Shown piece by piece: positions 32,904-44,665 of a DNA stretch of 64,000 nucleotides. Numbering within the stretch: position 1 is the first letter of the stretch; every line of letters begins with the position of its first letter. The notes beneath the pieces are model-generated. The model saw nothing but the letters and a program-made list of their open reading frames with translations. It was not told where the DNA came from and did not search any database. Made by a program: the position numbers and the translations under genes. The stretch spans positions 45,372,913-45,436,912 of the forward strand of contig OY747713.1 of assembly GCA_963556495.2 (NCBI GenBank), given 5' to 3'. This stretch comes from Valencia hispanica. Lineage: Eukaryota; Chordata; Actinopteri; Cyprinodontiformes; Valenciidae.

Positions 32904-33199
32904 AATACTAATCTGTCCAAATGACGGACGGCCTTCAGATTTTCCATGTTCCCTGATTTTTGAGATAGTGAGAAGTTGAGCTTAAATATGCAGATACTGG
33001 CTGTAACAGAATATTGGCCTAACAACAGTCGAGCAGAATCTGGTTTTGTTGCCATTAAGCCTGAGTCAATATACTATTGCATGTAGCCTTCCTGTCAGCC
33101 ATAAAATTATGGAAATATCTTTTGCAATAGTTGATTTGATCATTTTCACAATTAAGCTGTATTAATATAAACTAACGAGGCATAATATGACAACTTGTC

Positions 33200-33600
33200 T
33201 AATGTTCCATTCACAACAGATGTCATCTCAAGGCACTTTACAAGGAAGTCATTTTAATACAAACATTCCAATCAGTTTAAAGTTTTAGCTTGTTTGCTAT
33301 TTAAGGAATCCCAGCAAATTGCATCGAGTCATTGGCCTCAGGTTGTGTCCTGTTCATGCAGACTCCAACCACAGCAAACCCTCATACTGAGCAGCATGCA
33401 GTGACAGTGGAGAGGAAAAACAACCCCTTTAACAGAAATAAACCTCCAGCAGAACCAGAACCAGAACCTGGCTCAGTACGAGTGGCCATCTGCCAGGATA
33501 CCAGATCAGGTGTAGCTTATATAGAGAGAAAAATGCTGAGAGAAAAAGAAAGTTAACAGTTGAAATAATAGTAAATACTGCAACTGGAGAGTAGTAGAAG
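33200..33600 (-). repeat. L2 3' UTR fragment
   Basis: Shares TTCACAACAGATGTCATCTC, AACAGAAATAAACCTCCAGC and CAGGATACCAGATCAGGTGT with the L2 3' UTRs at 20590 and 59716, with an internal deletion of the TCGATGCCCCC block. Confidence 0.65.
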
Positions 33601-33732
33601 AGAAAAGTACACCAAGAGAAAATGTGTTTAATAACTTAGAAAGGCCTCAGAGGGGAAATTATTGGCTTTTGATTTGTTCTGATTAATAGAGTAGTCTAAA
33701 ATGATTTTAAATGTTTTTATTAGAGTTATCGT

Positions 33733-33905
33733 TGTCATGATCCTTAGCTGTTTGTGTTATTAGTTTTATTGTATTGGGTTCGGATCTTCATTTTGTAATT
33801 CATTCCTCTGTGTTAGTTCTGTTTCACTTTATTTCTCTTATTAGGATTCTTTTTCTCTGATTTGAGTTCCCTTTCACCTAGTTTTTATACTTATGTTTTC
33901 CTCCT
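33733..33905 (+). repeat. LTR-like repeat fragment
   Basis: TGTCATGATCCTTAGCTGTT at its left end matches the 5' end of the repeats at 42011-42852 (reverse) and 45725-46455. The pyrimidine-rich body is cut at about 33905. Confidence 0.4.
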
Positions 33906-34144
33906 GAGGGCTGTTCAATGAGGCAAGCTAATCTCAAAAGCCAGGCTTACTTTAACAATCCCGGTTTAATTTCCCAAAATTCAGTTCCATGAACAACGCT
34001 AGCCTGAAGCCCTGCTTAGTCACTATGGTGACATAGGCTGTTCAACAAGCCTGCTCCTTGGTAGGCTAACTGTTGAGATTATTTTAGCTTGATGAATATG
34101 ATTGGACAAGCCATGTGATGTTATTCTGCTGTGGTTCTCTCCCT

Positions 34145-34235
34145 CACACACACACGCACGCACACCTACACACACACACACGCACACACACGCACACACA
34201 CGCACACACACGCACACACACACACACACACACAC
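34145..34235. repeat. (CA)n microsatellite
   Basis: An interrupted CA run with CACG variants. The minus-strand frame through it is Val/Cys-rich and fortuitous. Confidence 0.9.
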
Positions 34236-34754
34236 ACTCCAGATGCGCCTCACATCCCTGACAGAACGTGAAAAGTGAACAGGTCTGTGAAAAAGAAGAC
34301 ATTTACTCACGTCATTCACTGATGTCTTTCATTAACTTGAGCGTCCCGTTTAATTAAACTATGACTTGACCATAACAATAGCTTCGTTTAACTGACCTCT
34401 ACATGCTTGCATTCCGGGGCACAATATTTTTAATGATGTTATTTTTTTTAAAACTGGTAACAGATATAATTGAAAACATAGTGAAGCACAATACTTTAGA
34501 AAAAAAACATACTTAAGTTAAAGAATTACAGACTTTAAAAACGACTTTAAAAAGTACAATTACACAAAAAATGTACTCAATTACAGTAATGCAAGTAAAT
34601 GTAATTGGTTACTTTCCACCTCTGCTTTTAACTATTGCATCCACTTCACTTGTTGCTAAAGGTAACTCCAGTACCATTTTCTGTTGCTTGTTTAATTTAG
34701 AAACATACAATTCATTTAACATATATTCTACATCTGAGTCAGAGGGATCAGTCA

Positions 34755-34949
34755 GTGCGTTTGCATGCAGTAAGAGAAATCCGAGTTATTGCTTTAGTCC
34801 GATTAAATTTGGACAGTTGAAATACACTATACACCTTAGTCTGGCTGAAGTCGAATCAAACTGGCCTACTCTAAATTGAGCTAACACTCCCTATTATAAC
34901 CGTATTATCCACATGTTTAGAAAGCCGAATTTCTCTGCATGGAAACGAC
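34755..34949. mobile_element. Small MITE with inverted ends
   Basis: Left GTGCGTTTGCATGCAG and the reverse complement of the right end GTCGTTTCCATGCAG pair, with similarity continuing into GAGAAATCCG / GAGAAATTCG. It is 195 bp long. No exact target duplication is visible. GTTT-CATGCA-type ends are common in fish MITEs. Confidence 0.5.
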
Positions 34950-36250
34950 ATCCCAGACAAATCAAGCTATTCCTTGCCTGGGCACCGTGGAAGAGGGAAT
35001 AACAACACCGGTACACAACAACACTGCAACAACTAGTGTAACACAGTCAAACAATACAGCACTATACTTTGCTGCAGCTCTGTTGTCGTCCATTTCTTCA
35101 CTCATTGTGCATATGCTGCTTTTACTCGACTGCTTCATTGGCGCCAGCATTCGTTTACGGTTTGTGTGACACTATAGCCCAACAGAAAAAATGCCTACGC
35201 AAAAGCATGCACACCGCCACCTACCGTTGAACGCACCTCATTCAAAAAGTCAATTTTCTGAGTGACATGTGAAGTCGGATAAAGGCTCTCATTCTGGTTA
35301 GAGTATTAGCCTGATTATTGCCATTAGCTTTCACTGAGTTTCATTTGAATAAAGATTTTTGTAGAAATCTCAAAGCTTAGAGTCATCTATTGATTTACCG
35401 CTGTGGTGGAAATAGTTACCTGTTTTATATTATTTTCCTGTTGATTTCCCAGAGATTTTTTTTTATTACTATGATTAAAATTCTCTAAGTGTCCCCCCTG
35501 TATCTGGAATTGTGTTGATGCTTCCACTATTCTGTATGGATTTTTCATTCTAAAGTAAAATTCATAAATTTCTATACTCATTTATAAGAAAAAAGTTATT
35601 TTCACCCAATATCAGATATGGAAAATGAGAACGAATGTTCCGCTATTAATTGATAACTATCCACTGTACGCCTTTTCTTTTATCAGAATAATTGTTTTCT
35701 GGCTGATTAACACCCTATAATAATGCTCCAGGGTTTATCAAAGCTGTGACATCAATTCTTCTGCAATTGCTAATCTTCTGAAGAGCATTGGGGAATGTTA
35801 ATTAGAACAACAGCATTCATACGTGTTCTCTGCAAACCAGAGTAATAAAGTCCATCTTTAGATTTGAAAAGACATGTTCAACTCCGAAACAGTTTTAACC
35901 AAATCTTTTTTTTAAATTTAAGATTAGGGACTACACATATTAATGGAAACTTTTGTGTAAAAATGCTCAAATTATAGCCAGTGGCTAGTTTCTATCTTTG
36001 GTCCCTGGGCAGGTTGACTGGAAACAGTAAAATACATAGAAACATACTGACATAATCCATGAACAGTAAAAATATAACAGAGACAGAACATAATATAACA
36101 TAAAACATAACATTTTCATCAAAGTTACAAATAAAAAAAAGGCATCCAATTAAAACTGTTTATCTATACATCTAAAACAATACTAGCAACCATCAGAGTT
36201 ATACGTGGTGGGTACATTGTTAGTGTGTTTTTAACCATTGAATGATTAAT
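34950..36250. other. No recognisable feature
   Basis: AT-rich DNA. No gene, element end or tandem repeat could be identified. Confidence 0.45.
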
Positions 36251-37229
36251 GATGAGTAGTTATAGATTTTCCTGACAGCTATTGGTAGATTGTTCCACAA
36301 ACATGTGCATCTGTGTGATGAAACCAATGCAGAAAATTTTGTTTTTGCTTGGGCAATTATCAAAGCCAAACTTTCCATTTCAGGCTGGCTGTTGAAGGAG
36401 GAACAGCCTCCCTTGATCTCTCCTGATCACATGCCTTATTTTCTTTACTTGTTTTCCTTTCTCAGCTCTCTAATGCTTTTTTCTTAGTTACTTTATATAC
36501 CCAGCCTCTGGAGTTACTGTTTCTTTTTGGATTATTTTTTAAAGGACTGTGGGACAACAAAATGCTATTTTGTTCAGCTGAGGATTTTTGACAACCTGTT
36601 CCAGAGAATGGATGCGATGGAGATGATTATTCGTCGTCTCAAAGTGTGGAAGTGAACACTGAATATAGAAATAAGACAACTTTACCAATGATTGCTAATG
36701 GTGAGAAAGAACCTTGCAGCACTGTTTAAATCGACCGAAATAAACTACAGCACAATGCTGCTCCCTCAGACAAAACAAGGCGTTTAACTGGAAGGAGACA
36801 GCATTCACAATGGGATGAAGAATGGCTCACTCTACAGCATGGATGAAATTCCAACCCAAAACTTAAGACAGTACTCTATCTGAGAGTTATACTACTAGAA
36901 TCCCACTCATAAACAGATTTGCAGCCCTCGGTTCCCTGAAGGAAAACCCGGCCCTAAGAACCAGCCAAGGTCGCCAGGATAAATCCAACCCCATGAAGCA
37001 GACACACAAGAAAGTAAGATATCTCTCAACGAAAGTTCTAATTTCTCATCGTTTAATGAATAAGATGGACAACTTCTGCACCAAGAACAATACTAGTGTT
37101 ATCAGTTGCTCCCAAAATACGGTGAGAGACATTTCAGAAAAAAAATCCTGACAATCATAAATCAACATCTGAAACTGGAAAAGCTTCTTATCCACACAGG
37201 ATCTACTGATGTAGCCAAAAAGAAACCTG

Positions 37230-38400
37230 TCAGATTTTGAAAAGGGATATTTCTGATCTGCTGCAAAGACTTGAGGGACTTAACATACAAATCTTTATCA
37301 GCTTATTGATCACGTCAGAAGAATCTGCTACCTACCACCAACCACTTACATTAGTTTTATTAAACATTTGGTCTTTGTCAGGAAATTCGTTTCCAATTAA
37401 TGACTTCATCACTGAGCGCAATCTACATGCCATATTTTTACCGGAAACCTGGTTAGACTTAAATAATGAAACATTTACATTAATAGAGTCAACTCCTTCA
37501 AATTACAATTTCCTTAGCGAGAGCAGGAAACACAGACAATGTGAAGGCGTAGCCACAATTTTTCATTACTTCATAAACTTTGAAATGGTATTCCTGGGCA
37601 CATTTGACTCTTATGAGTATGACTCCAGATAGAGGAACCTAACAGCGCTTTGTTTCTAACTTTATATAAACCCTTAAACCTTAACACTAAGTTCTGCAAT
37701 GATTTTAGCAACCTTCTTTCCGTAATATGGATTGACTATGACCAGTTAATGATTGTGGGGGATTTCAACGTCCATACTGACAACCTGCAAGATTAATTGA
37801 TTAATTAATTGATGCTCTTCATAACTTCAGACTGACCAAGCTTGTAAAACAACCAATGCAAAATCAAGGACACACTCTGGATGTAATCATCCACAAAGGT
37901 TTCAATATTTCCAATGTCTCGGTAATTGATGTTGCATTATCTGACCATTTCTGTTTTCTTTGAATGCACCATCTCTGCTAAACTATCTAGCCACAGTGAG
38001 ACCCTTATAAAAAAGTGTTTTCTCTGGGACAGTTCAGTTGAAACCTTTAAAATAATTTACTCCCCTCAATCCCCTTCATCCTCCAACTCCAACTCAGTAA
38101 ACAAGCTGGTATATAATGACTTATCTAAAATTTCAGACATCATTGATTCCATAGCTCTAACCAAAGTGAAAGTAGTCTTGGGTTGAAAAAAGGCTTCCTA
38201 CTGTACAATGCAAAAGCGACTTATGTCTCCAGGTGACTTTGAACCAATTCAAACCCTAAGTGAATCCATTAAGGAAATCAGTGGATGTGCCATAGTTTTC
38301 TCCAGCTGAATAGAAACAAAACTGAAGTAATTACTTTTGGATCTGTTGGAAATATTTCTGCAACATAAAAGAGCAAAAATCCCTGAGGAAGAAACCAGTC
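37230..38400 (+). pseudogene. L2-type LINE relic, endonuclease region
   Basis: Fragments of the L2 endonuclease are visible: LTLVLLNIWSLSGNSFPINDFITERNL, FLPETWLDLNN, GVATIFHYF (about 37340-37590), then MIVGDFNVHTDN near 37750, KPMQNQGHTLDVIIHKG-like residues near 37870 and VALSDHFC near 37935. The catalytic GDFN and SDH motifs survive in separate frames. A final piece near 38300 ([13 protein letters not shown]) is from the RT domain, so most of the RT region is deleted. Confidence 0.65.
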
Positions 38401-38600
38401 ACAGACGAGAATCAAATTTCATGCATGCATAGGAAGAACAGGCACCCACCAAGGCTTATGTGTTCTCCAAAGAAGTAACTCTCCCCATGCAGTTTTATTT
38501 CATTACAGGGTTTTACAACAGGTTGTAAAACACACCCACATCAAACATGTGTGGGTATTGAAACGGAACAACAAAGTACATGTAAATTAGGTATTCCAAA

Positions 38601-38645
38601 CAACCCTCTCAAGCAACACTTATCTAGAGTTGCTTGAGAGGGTTG
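38601..38645. repeat. Perfect 17-bp stem hairpin
   Basis: CAACCCTCTCAAGCAAC (38601-38617) and its exact reverse complement (38629-38645), with an 11-base loop. The context is not recognised. Confidence 0.75.
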
Positions 38646-38869
38646 CTAGACTTATCAACCGAACCCATATGAGGAGTTTATACAAACCTTTCCATTACCC
38701 TAAGGTCTGTGATGTCAGTAAAGCATACAGATGGTCCTATTTAAACTTTACACAGCCAAAATACAGCAACATACACAGTATTACACTTATCAATGATAAC
38801 GAAATTTTTCTAACAGGACCTAAAGAGGAACTATCAAGAGTCAGCAAACAGTTTTAGTTAATTTAGCTA

Positions 38870-39066
38870 CAGTGACTTGCAAAAGTATTCAGCCCCCTTG
38901 AACTTTTCCACATTTTGTCACATTACAGCCACAAACATGAATCAGTTTTATTGGAATTCCACGTGAAAGACCAATACAAAGTGGTGTACACGTGAGAAGT
39001 GGAACGAAAATTATACATGATTCCAAACATTTTTTACAAATAAATAACTGAAAAGTGGGGTGTGCC
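38870..39066 (-). repeat. Tc1 terminal repeat fragment (same subfamily as copies A and B)
   Basis: Begins CAGTGACTTGCAAAAGTATT after a TA and follows the terminal repeat of copies A and B for 197 bp, then stops at GGGGTGTGC where a SINE fragment starts. Internal sequence and the other end are missing. Confidence 0.85.
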
Positions 39067-39140
39067 CAACGAAACAATGACAGAGACAGACGGAGCAGGG
39101 ATTCAAACCGGCAACCACGGTTCCTACCACGGTTGCCCAA
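39067..39140 (-). repeat. tRNA-derived SINE fragment
   Basis: On the minus strand the box-B-like GGTTTGAATCCC is followed by CTGTCTCTGTCATTGTTTCG and TTGGGCA, a typical fish tRNA-SINE body. It is truncated by the Tc1 fragment. Confidence 0.5.
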
Positions 39141-39149
39141 ACTATCAAT

Positions 39150-39520
39150 CAATCGCGATATTTCATGTCACGATATTGCATCGATGTTCAAAATAAATGT
39201 ATCTATTTTTTATTTTTTAGAATTTGAATGGAACCATTTAATGATGACAGTCATTTTTGTAGTAAAATTAAAACTATGACCACTAGTTGGTGGCTGTTTT
39301 CACCTTCTTCGTTCCAGTGGATCAAGAAGATCTAGTTATAAAACTGAATGTGTTAAAGTATGAAACAGGGTGGCAAGCTGTGGCAGTTTTTCTACTGTTA
39401 AATTCAGTTCTAAAAATCACAATATATCATCTTACTCATAGCATCGCAATATATCATACTGTCCTCCCTGTATCACTTTACATATTGCATCGCCAGATCT
39501 TTACCAATTCACATCCCTAC
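39150..39520. repeat. MITE remnant (hAT-like, low confidence)
   Basis: Contains ATCGCGATATTTCATG near the left and GCATCGCAATATATC and ATTGCATCGCCAG near the right, a common interior of small fish hAT-like repeats. The right edge ends CATCCCTA, as in the MITE at 24444. Exact ends and target duplication were not established. Confidence 0.35.
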
Positions 39521-39524
39521 TAGA

Positions 39525-39822
39525 ATTAGAACCAAGCATGGAGAAGCAGCTTTCAGTTTCTATACTCCTCTTATCTGGAACAAACTTCCAGACCAGTGCA
39601 AAGCTGCTGAAAAACTGAGTTCCTTTAAATCAAGGCTAAAAACCCATCTGGTTCGAGCTGCCTTTGTGTAACTGATTAACAATGGCTGGAATGTCATATC
39701 TTTGGTGTCTCTGTTGTTGTGTTTTATGCTTGTATTTTTGTTTTATTGCTGCTTTTATTTTATCCTCTAATCCCCCAAAGCACCTTGAATTGCCTTGTTG
39801 TTGAAATAAAGTTGCATTGCCT
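39525..39822 (+). repeat. L2 3' end
   Basis: Reads RIRTKHGEAAFSFYTPLIWNKLPDQCKAAEKLSSFKSRLKTHLVRAAFV-stop, then a 3' UTR ending GTTGAAATAAAGTTGCATTG. Heavily 5'-truncated. Confidence 0.8.
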
Positions 39823-39825
39823 GGC

Positions 39826-39859
39826 CTTTGCATGTTAGGCAATAACCTAACATGCAAAG
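39826..39859. repeat. 14-bp inverted repeat at the L2 3' end
   Basis: CTTTGCATGTTAGG and its exact reverse complement with a 6-base loop. It lies directly beyond the L2 tail. Confidence 0.65.
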
Positions 39860-39872
39860 CCGTAGCACTGTT

Positions 39873-40020
39873 CTAGGGCACCAGGTGGATAAGTGGTAGA
39901 GTAAGTGCACCGTTTACAGACTCTACAGTCCTTGACCCAGCTGCCCCAGCTTTGATTCCCAGCCCCAGGCCATTAACTGCATGTTCTCCCCTTCGCTGTC
40001 TGTCTTCCTTCCTGTCAAGA
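39873..40020 (+). repeat. tRNA-derived SINE
   Basis: A-box-like TAAGTGGTAGAGTAAG and box-B-like CTTTGATTCCC are about 45 bp apart in tRNA order. The body ends CTGTCTTCCTTCCTGTCAAG, as in many fish SINEs. The left part (GGGCACCAGGTGGATAAG) fits the tRNA-like head. Confidence 0.65.
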
Positions 40021-40539
40021 TACTAATGAGTAAGTTCCACTAGTGCCACAAAAACCTTTATTCAAAAAACAAAGCACAAGCACAGTCCTAGGTACAATTC
40101 ACAGAGCAGGTTAGTGTATCCTTCCCTTTGTCCTTCTACCTGAAGTGGATAAAAGAGCAACAGTCTCCAGGCAACTTGGAGAGAGAAAGGCAGTAACAGC
40201 CGCCCGCAGTCACGGGATCCAAATCTGATAAATCACTGATCAGTGACAAGACTCTGGGTTAAAACACATCGTTATTACAGTACTGGTTTTTTCTACAGCC
40301 ACACCGCAGAACATGTTTCTGTAAGACTCTGTTTTAAAATCTTGTAAAAAATCACATTAAAAATATATAATAAAAAATATAAAAAGTCTAAATAAAATCT
40401 AGGGAAAAGGTGTACAAATGTTATCTCAAGGCAATTTCCATAAAAGAAAGATCCAGTTGATATACAGACAAAGTTACCTACATAGGTTCTAATTTAATCC
40501 TAATTACGAAACAATTCATTTGAATAGAGTTTATTACTC

Positions 40540-40740
40540 AAGTGTTCCATCCAAGGAAATCCAGCAGGTTTGCATTGGGTCACTGACTTTGCAGAAATCA
40601 TTCAAAGCATGCATGTGGTGACAGTGGAAAAAGATAACTCTATTTTAACAGGAAGAAACCTCCAGCAGAACCCGCTTTAGTGTGAGTGACCATCTGCCAC
40701 AACCGACTGGGGGTTTGAGAACATTTCATTATCAGGGATC
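40540..40740 (-). repeat. L2 3' UTR fragment
   Basis: AACAGGAAGAAACCTCCAGC and CGACTGGGGGTTTGAGAA match the other L2 3' UTRs. The fragment is diverged. Confidence 0.55.
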
Positions 40741-42010
40741 CAGTACTGCTTTCTACGTTAAATCAAAAGTGAATGTCATGAGCAGCTCCTCTTGTTGCTT
40801 AAAGGTCTGATTCAATTGTCTTTTCAATCAATTTGCTGTGGTCTCCAGTTTAAATGAATGCCTTGTGAGTCATTTTCTGTGGAAAAAAATATGCTCTGGC
40901 GCTTCTGTTTCAGGAGATTGCAGTTTGTTGGAGGAGTGGGTGGGGAAACATCAGGATTACGAGTCTTACTCAATAATATTCATGATATGCAAAAATATTG
41001 CCTCTGATTGACTTACAACAATGCGACTCTTATGTTGCCTTTAAACAAAAAACTAACTTAACTTTCTTAACTGCTGATGTGTGCCAAAGACAAATTCCAA
41101 TTGTATCTTCCTCAGCTCCTCTTTATTGGGTAAAAAATGCAACGCTGATGTCTATGTCAACAAAAAACACAAGTCCGGCCGTGTTCTGCCATGCTGTGGA
41201 GTTGCTAACAGCTTCCACCAGCCGAGATGCGCTCTTCTCTTTCTGGACCACACCTTCCTGTGGGCGGGCGCAAGCCAAGGTGGGCGTGGCCATGTACACT
41301 TCTACGTAAACTCCGTGGCTTTTTCTCGTTTTTGCCGTGTATTTCCATTCTGTGACTAATGCAGACAATGGGAGTGGGACAACAGTATCACCTGCAGTAT
41401 AGATGTCCTACTCAGAGTGAAGGATCATATTTAAAAGAGAGCGAGTATTAAACCGTTTTTCAGTGAATGAGACTTTTAATCTAGGAGAGAAACCCAGTGA
41501 GACACATATTTTATACAGTATAACCCAGCCTTTTTCTGCATGGCGTTTGAATGTTCTCTGCATGCATGTCCAAAAACATGACTATTAGGCTAATTGGTGT
41601 CTCCAAGTTTGCTCTTAGGTATGAGTATGAGTGTGCATGGTTGACATCTGTGTGATTAACAGTAAATATAATCAATGATTAACCTGTAATTCATTTGATT
41701 ACTGGTTAATTGATCTCCTGACAATTATACAGAATCTCCTCACTTCTATAAACGTATGATAAAGGTTGCTCTGTGGGAAAGAAGGAATCCTTCCTCCAGA
41801 GAAGAAAATTAATAATTTAACCAAGGTAAATTTTTTGTATTTATTTTTCAGAGGTGCAAATCTGAAAAGTGGGGTATGCATTTGGATTAAAACCTGTGAC
41901 ACTGGGAGCTGAGTCCCACACTTTTAGGATATTGTTCTTTTGGGAATTATTTTGAAGAACATATTGATGTCCTCCCCTTCTAGATTTCAGGGTTAATTTG
42001 TGTTTGTGTC
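40741..42010. other. No recognised gene or repeat
   Basis: Mostly AT-rich, with one GC-richer patch at 41170-41370 that carries overlapping frames on both strands (81-103 codons). I recognise no domain in them; they may be remnants of a MITE interior. Confidence 0.4.
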
Positions 42011-42852
42011 TGTCATGTTCGGTTTGTTTAACGAGGACCCAAATGCAGAGATCTATATATTAAGAAGAGTTCTTAATTGAATGAATGCTACAACTTACAG
42101 AGAATACAGGCCTGAGGAGGAACTGAGGCAAAAACCCAGGGAGACGAGAGCTGGATACGGAAGGAGCCAGTGGAGAGCAAGGTAGACCTGAGAGCTTAAA
42201 TATACTTAGGAGCAGTGGAGAGAAACCAGAGGACAAATTAGTAGGAAACAGATGCAGGTGAGAGGGAGAGAGCAGGTGGAGGTAATCAGTAGGGAGAAAA
42301 CAGAAGAAAAACAAAAACGGAAGAGAAGACTGGAGAGGAAATGATTCTAAATGAGTAAACTAAGAGCTAGCTAACGGTAACTAAGGGTGGGAGAGATCCA
42401 AGAACAAAAGAATAAAGCCTAAGAGAAACTTAAAGTAAAAGCACTAATGAACAGAGAGGAGAGGAGAGACACAGAACAGAAAGAAATACTGTGAAGAGAT
42501 TCAAATGAGAAAACAATCCTAAAGAAAGAAATGAAGTAAAGCAGAGCTAACACGAGATAAGGAAATGACTAACAGAAGATCAACACATAGAATAAAAATA
42601 TATCTGTCTACAGAACCTAACAAAGATAAGACTAAAGCAGGAGTGACTGAAAACCTAAGTAAATAAGTAAGGAATGATCAGAAAACAAGAGAAACTCAAA
42701 GTATAGACCCCTGAGGGAGAAAACAGGAAGCAAGTAAGTAGGAAACTCAGAACACAAACACGTAAAAATCCTAGCACTAAAACGAATAGGGAAACTGAAT
42801 AGGGAAATGAAATAACTAAACCTCAAAAAACAAACACCTAAGGATCTTTACA
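42011..42852 (-). repeat. LTR-like repeat, full length
   Basis: 842 bp. On the plus strand it starts TGTCATG and ends TTTACA, and is flanked by GTGTC (42006-42010) and GTGTT (42853-42857), a 5-bp duplication with one change. Read on the minus strand it begins with a segment like those at 33733 and 45725, runs through a long polypyrimidine body, and ends GGGTCC...ACATGACA. It has no coding sequence. This fits a solo LTR, though a non-LTR origin is not excluded. Confidence 0.5.
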
Positions 42853-42869
42853 GTGTTTAGCATAAAATT

Positions 42870-42921
42870 CCATCCATCCATCCATCCATCCATCCATCCA
42901 TCCATCCATCCATCCATCCAT
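42870..42921. repeat. (CCAT)n microsatellite
   Basis: About 13 units. It is followed by GTACACCCTGGACAGGTCGC (to about 43030), a phrase of a very common fish interspersed repeat that usually starts with a CCAT array. Confidence 0.9.
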
Positions 42922-43975
42922 TCATTATCTATGTCCATCCATCCTCTGCAGGGTTGCAGGGGGGTGGTGCCTTTCTCCAGCATTCATCGGGTAAGAGGCG
43001 AGGTACACCCTGGACAGGTCGCTAGTCCGCATATAATTCCAATAAAATACAATAGAGAACATCAATGGGTGTCAAGAACAGGAACTGGCCGTTGATTCTG
43101 CACTCAGACTGTTGTGTTGGTTTTTACAGATAAAGATCTGGTAAGCTGTTTTAAGGAGCTCTAATATGTGGCATGGATAATTCAGAGTACGTGTCTTAGG
43201 TTCTTATTGTGATGATTTAAAAGAAAGCGTGCTTGTAGCACCATTCATGTTTCAGCCAGGCAATCATTGCTTAGGTTTATGCCTGGTTTGCTCACAATTT
43301 CAAGGGGGGCATTTGTTGGATCATTAACCAGCGCACACTCTGTCTTAGTTCAATATAATGGACCCATAGTGTTCCCAGGAGCAGTGGCATCGTCAGCTGA
43401 TTTTTCCAGGGCTTCAGTTTTCAGTTTAGCCCTGGATGTTTTAAGTCTGCCGTTTCACTCACCAGCAGCAGGCTCACCACTCCTTCAATCACTCACAACA
43501 AGCCGGGTGTGCTCTACTCTGATCAGTGCTGCTGCTGACTTGACTTGGTGTCAGGTTACAGTCATATATGGCAAGCCATCAGTGTAAAAAAGAAGGCGTT
43601 TACTAACGCCATATTAAGGTATTAACGTCCAATGCCTGTTAATGCCTTGCCGTAGCATAGCTTGCCATAGTTAGTATGTCACACTGCGCTTCCAGCTCAG
43701 ACTAGAAAATCAAGGACTTGTAATGCACATTTGCCCGAATGCAGCTCTCAATGAAGCTTAAAGCGGCGAAATACCAGACTTGGACTAAATTAACACGTTG
43801 CAGCCATGAAGGCGGCACGAGGTACATGTTTTAAGCTGTACTTGATTGTTAAGTTGATATTTTGTTGTATGTTGTACTTTATTGGATTTATATTGGAGTT
43901 CATATTAAGAATAGGCATCTAAGTAGATGTATTTTGTGTTTTCTGTTTAGTTTTCACAGTGTACTGGCACTGTTA

Positions 43976-44576
43976 TGCCGCGTTCACACTGCACGCTTTG
44001 TCTGCGTCAAAAAACGCTCACAAAGCGACTAGTTTGAAGCATACATATTTTTAAGCCTGAAGCTTGCAAAGCTTGCAAAGCCCGTCACTTGCTGAGCAAA
44101 AAAGAGAGCGTGGGCGGGGCTACCTCTGTTGCTGGATGTTTTAAGCAATGGCGGATCATATTGAGAGAGTGGCTTGGCTTTATTTGCTAAATAAAGCTAG
44201 ACAACGACGACGTCGGGCGCATTAAGCCCCGTTTGTGGATACGTCCCATTCTTGAGAGCCGTTCTGAGTTTGGAGAGTTTAACCATTTGGTCCAGGAGCT
44301 GCATACGGATGAGGTTCGCTTTCAGCGCTACTTTAAATGTGTAGAGACATCACTACAGTGAGAGGCTCTGATTGGATTGACGCTCAGGAGACGATGCCGA
44401 ACGTTCAGCTAGCTCAACTTCTGCGTTGCTGGCTTTTGCCGTTTCGAAGCTTGGAAAGCAGCAAAAGCTTCAAAAATTGCCGCAGCCAAAGCACCGGAGA
44501 CACAGCCTCAACCATAAACTTAACATGTAATCTATCTATTCTGGGCGTTGAGGTTTTGGGCGGTGTGAACGCGGCA
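43976..44576 (+). mobile_element. Non-autonomous PIF/Harbinger element with TTA TSD
   Basis: 601 bp bounded by TGCCGCGTTCACACTGC and, inverted, TGCCGCGTTCACACCGC. TTA flanks both sides (43973-43975 and 44577-44579), the 3-bp target typical of PIF/Harbinger. It contains the start of a Harbinger-type transposase (44148-44361). Confidence 0.85.
44148..44361 (+). pseudogene. Harbinger transposase N-terminal fragment
   Basis: From ATG at 44148 it reads MADHIERVAWLYLLNKARQR then RRRAH. A one-base shift near 44223 then leads to KPRLWIRPILESRSEFGEF, NHLVQELHTDEVRFQRYFK and CVETSLQ-stop. Arg-rich openings followed by R-x-W-x-x-P and (E/D)-x-x-R-F-x-R-Y-F are the standard start of HARBI1-like transposases in fish. 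The catalytic domain is absent, so the element depends on a related transposase. Confidence 0.7.
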
Positions 44577-44665
44577 TTAGATTCTAAATTAATCTTGAAG
44601 TAAAAACACTGCACCCATCGAGGCTCTCTCTATTTCATTCTTGGTCCGGGGGACTGCTACACTAA

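Noticed and set aside
34023..34319. 98-codon minus-strand frame rich in Val and Cys
   Set aside because: It is the translation of a CA microsatellite.
39877..39960. Possible functional tRNA gene
   Set aside because: The box-A and box-B motifs are degenerate and no cloverleaf can be drawn; a SINE body follows.
41081..41368. Overlapping frames of 81-103 codons in a GC-richer patch
   Set aside because: Three frames overlap on both strands and none shows a domain.
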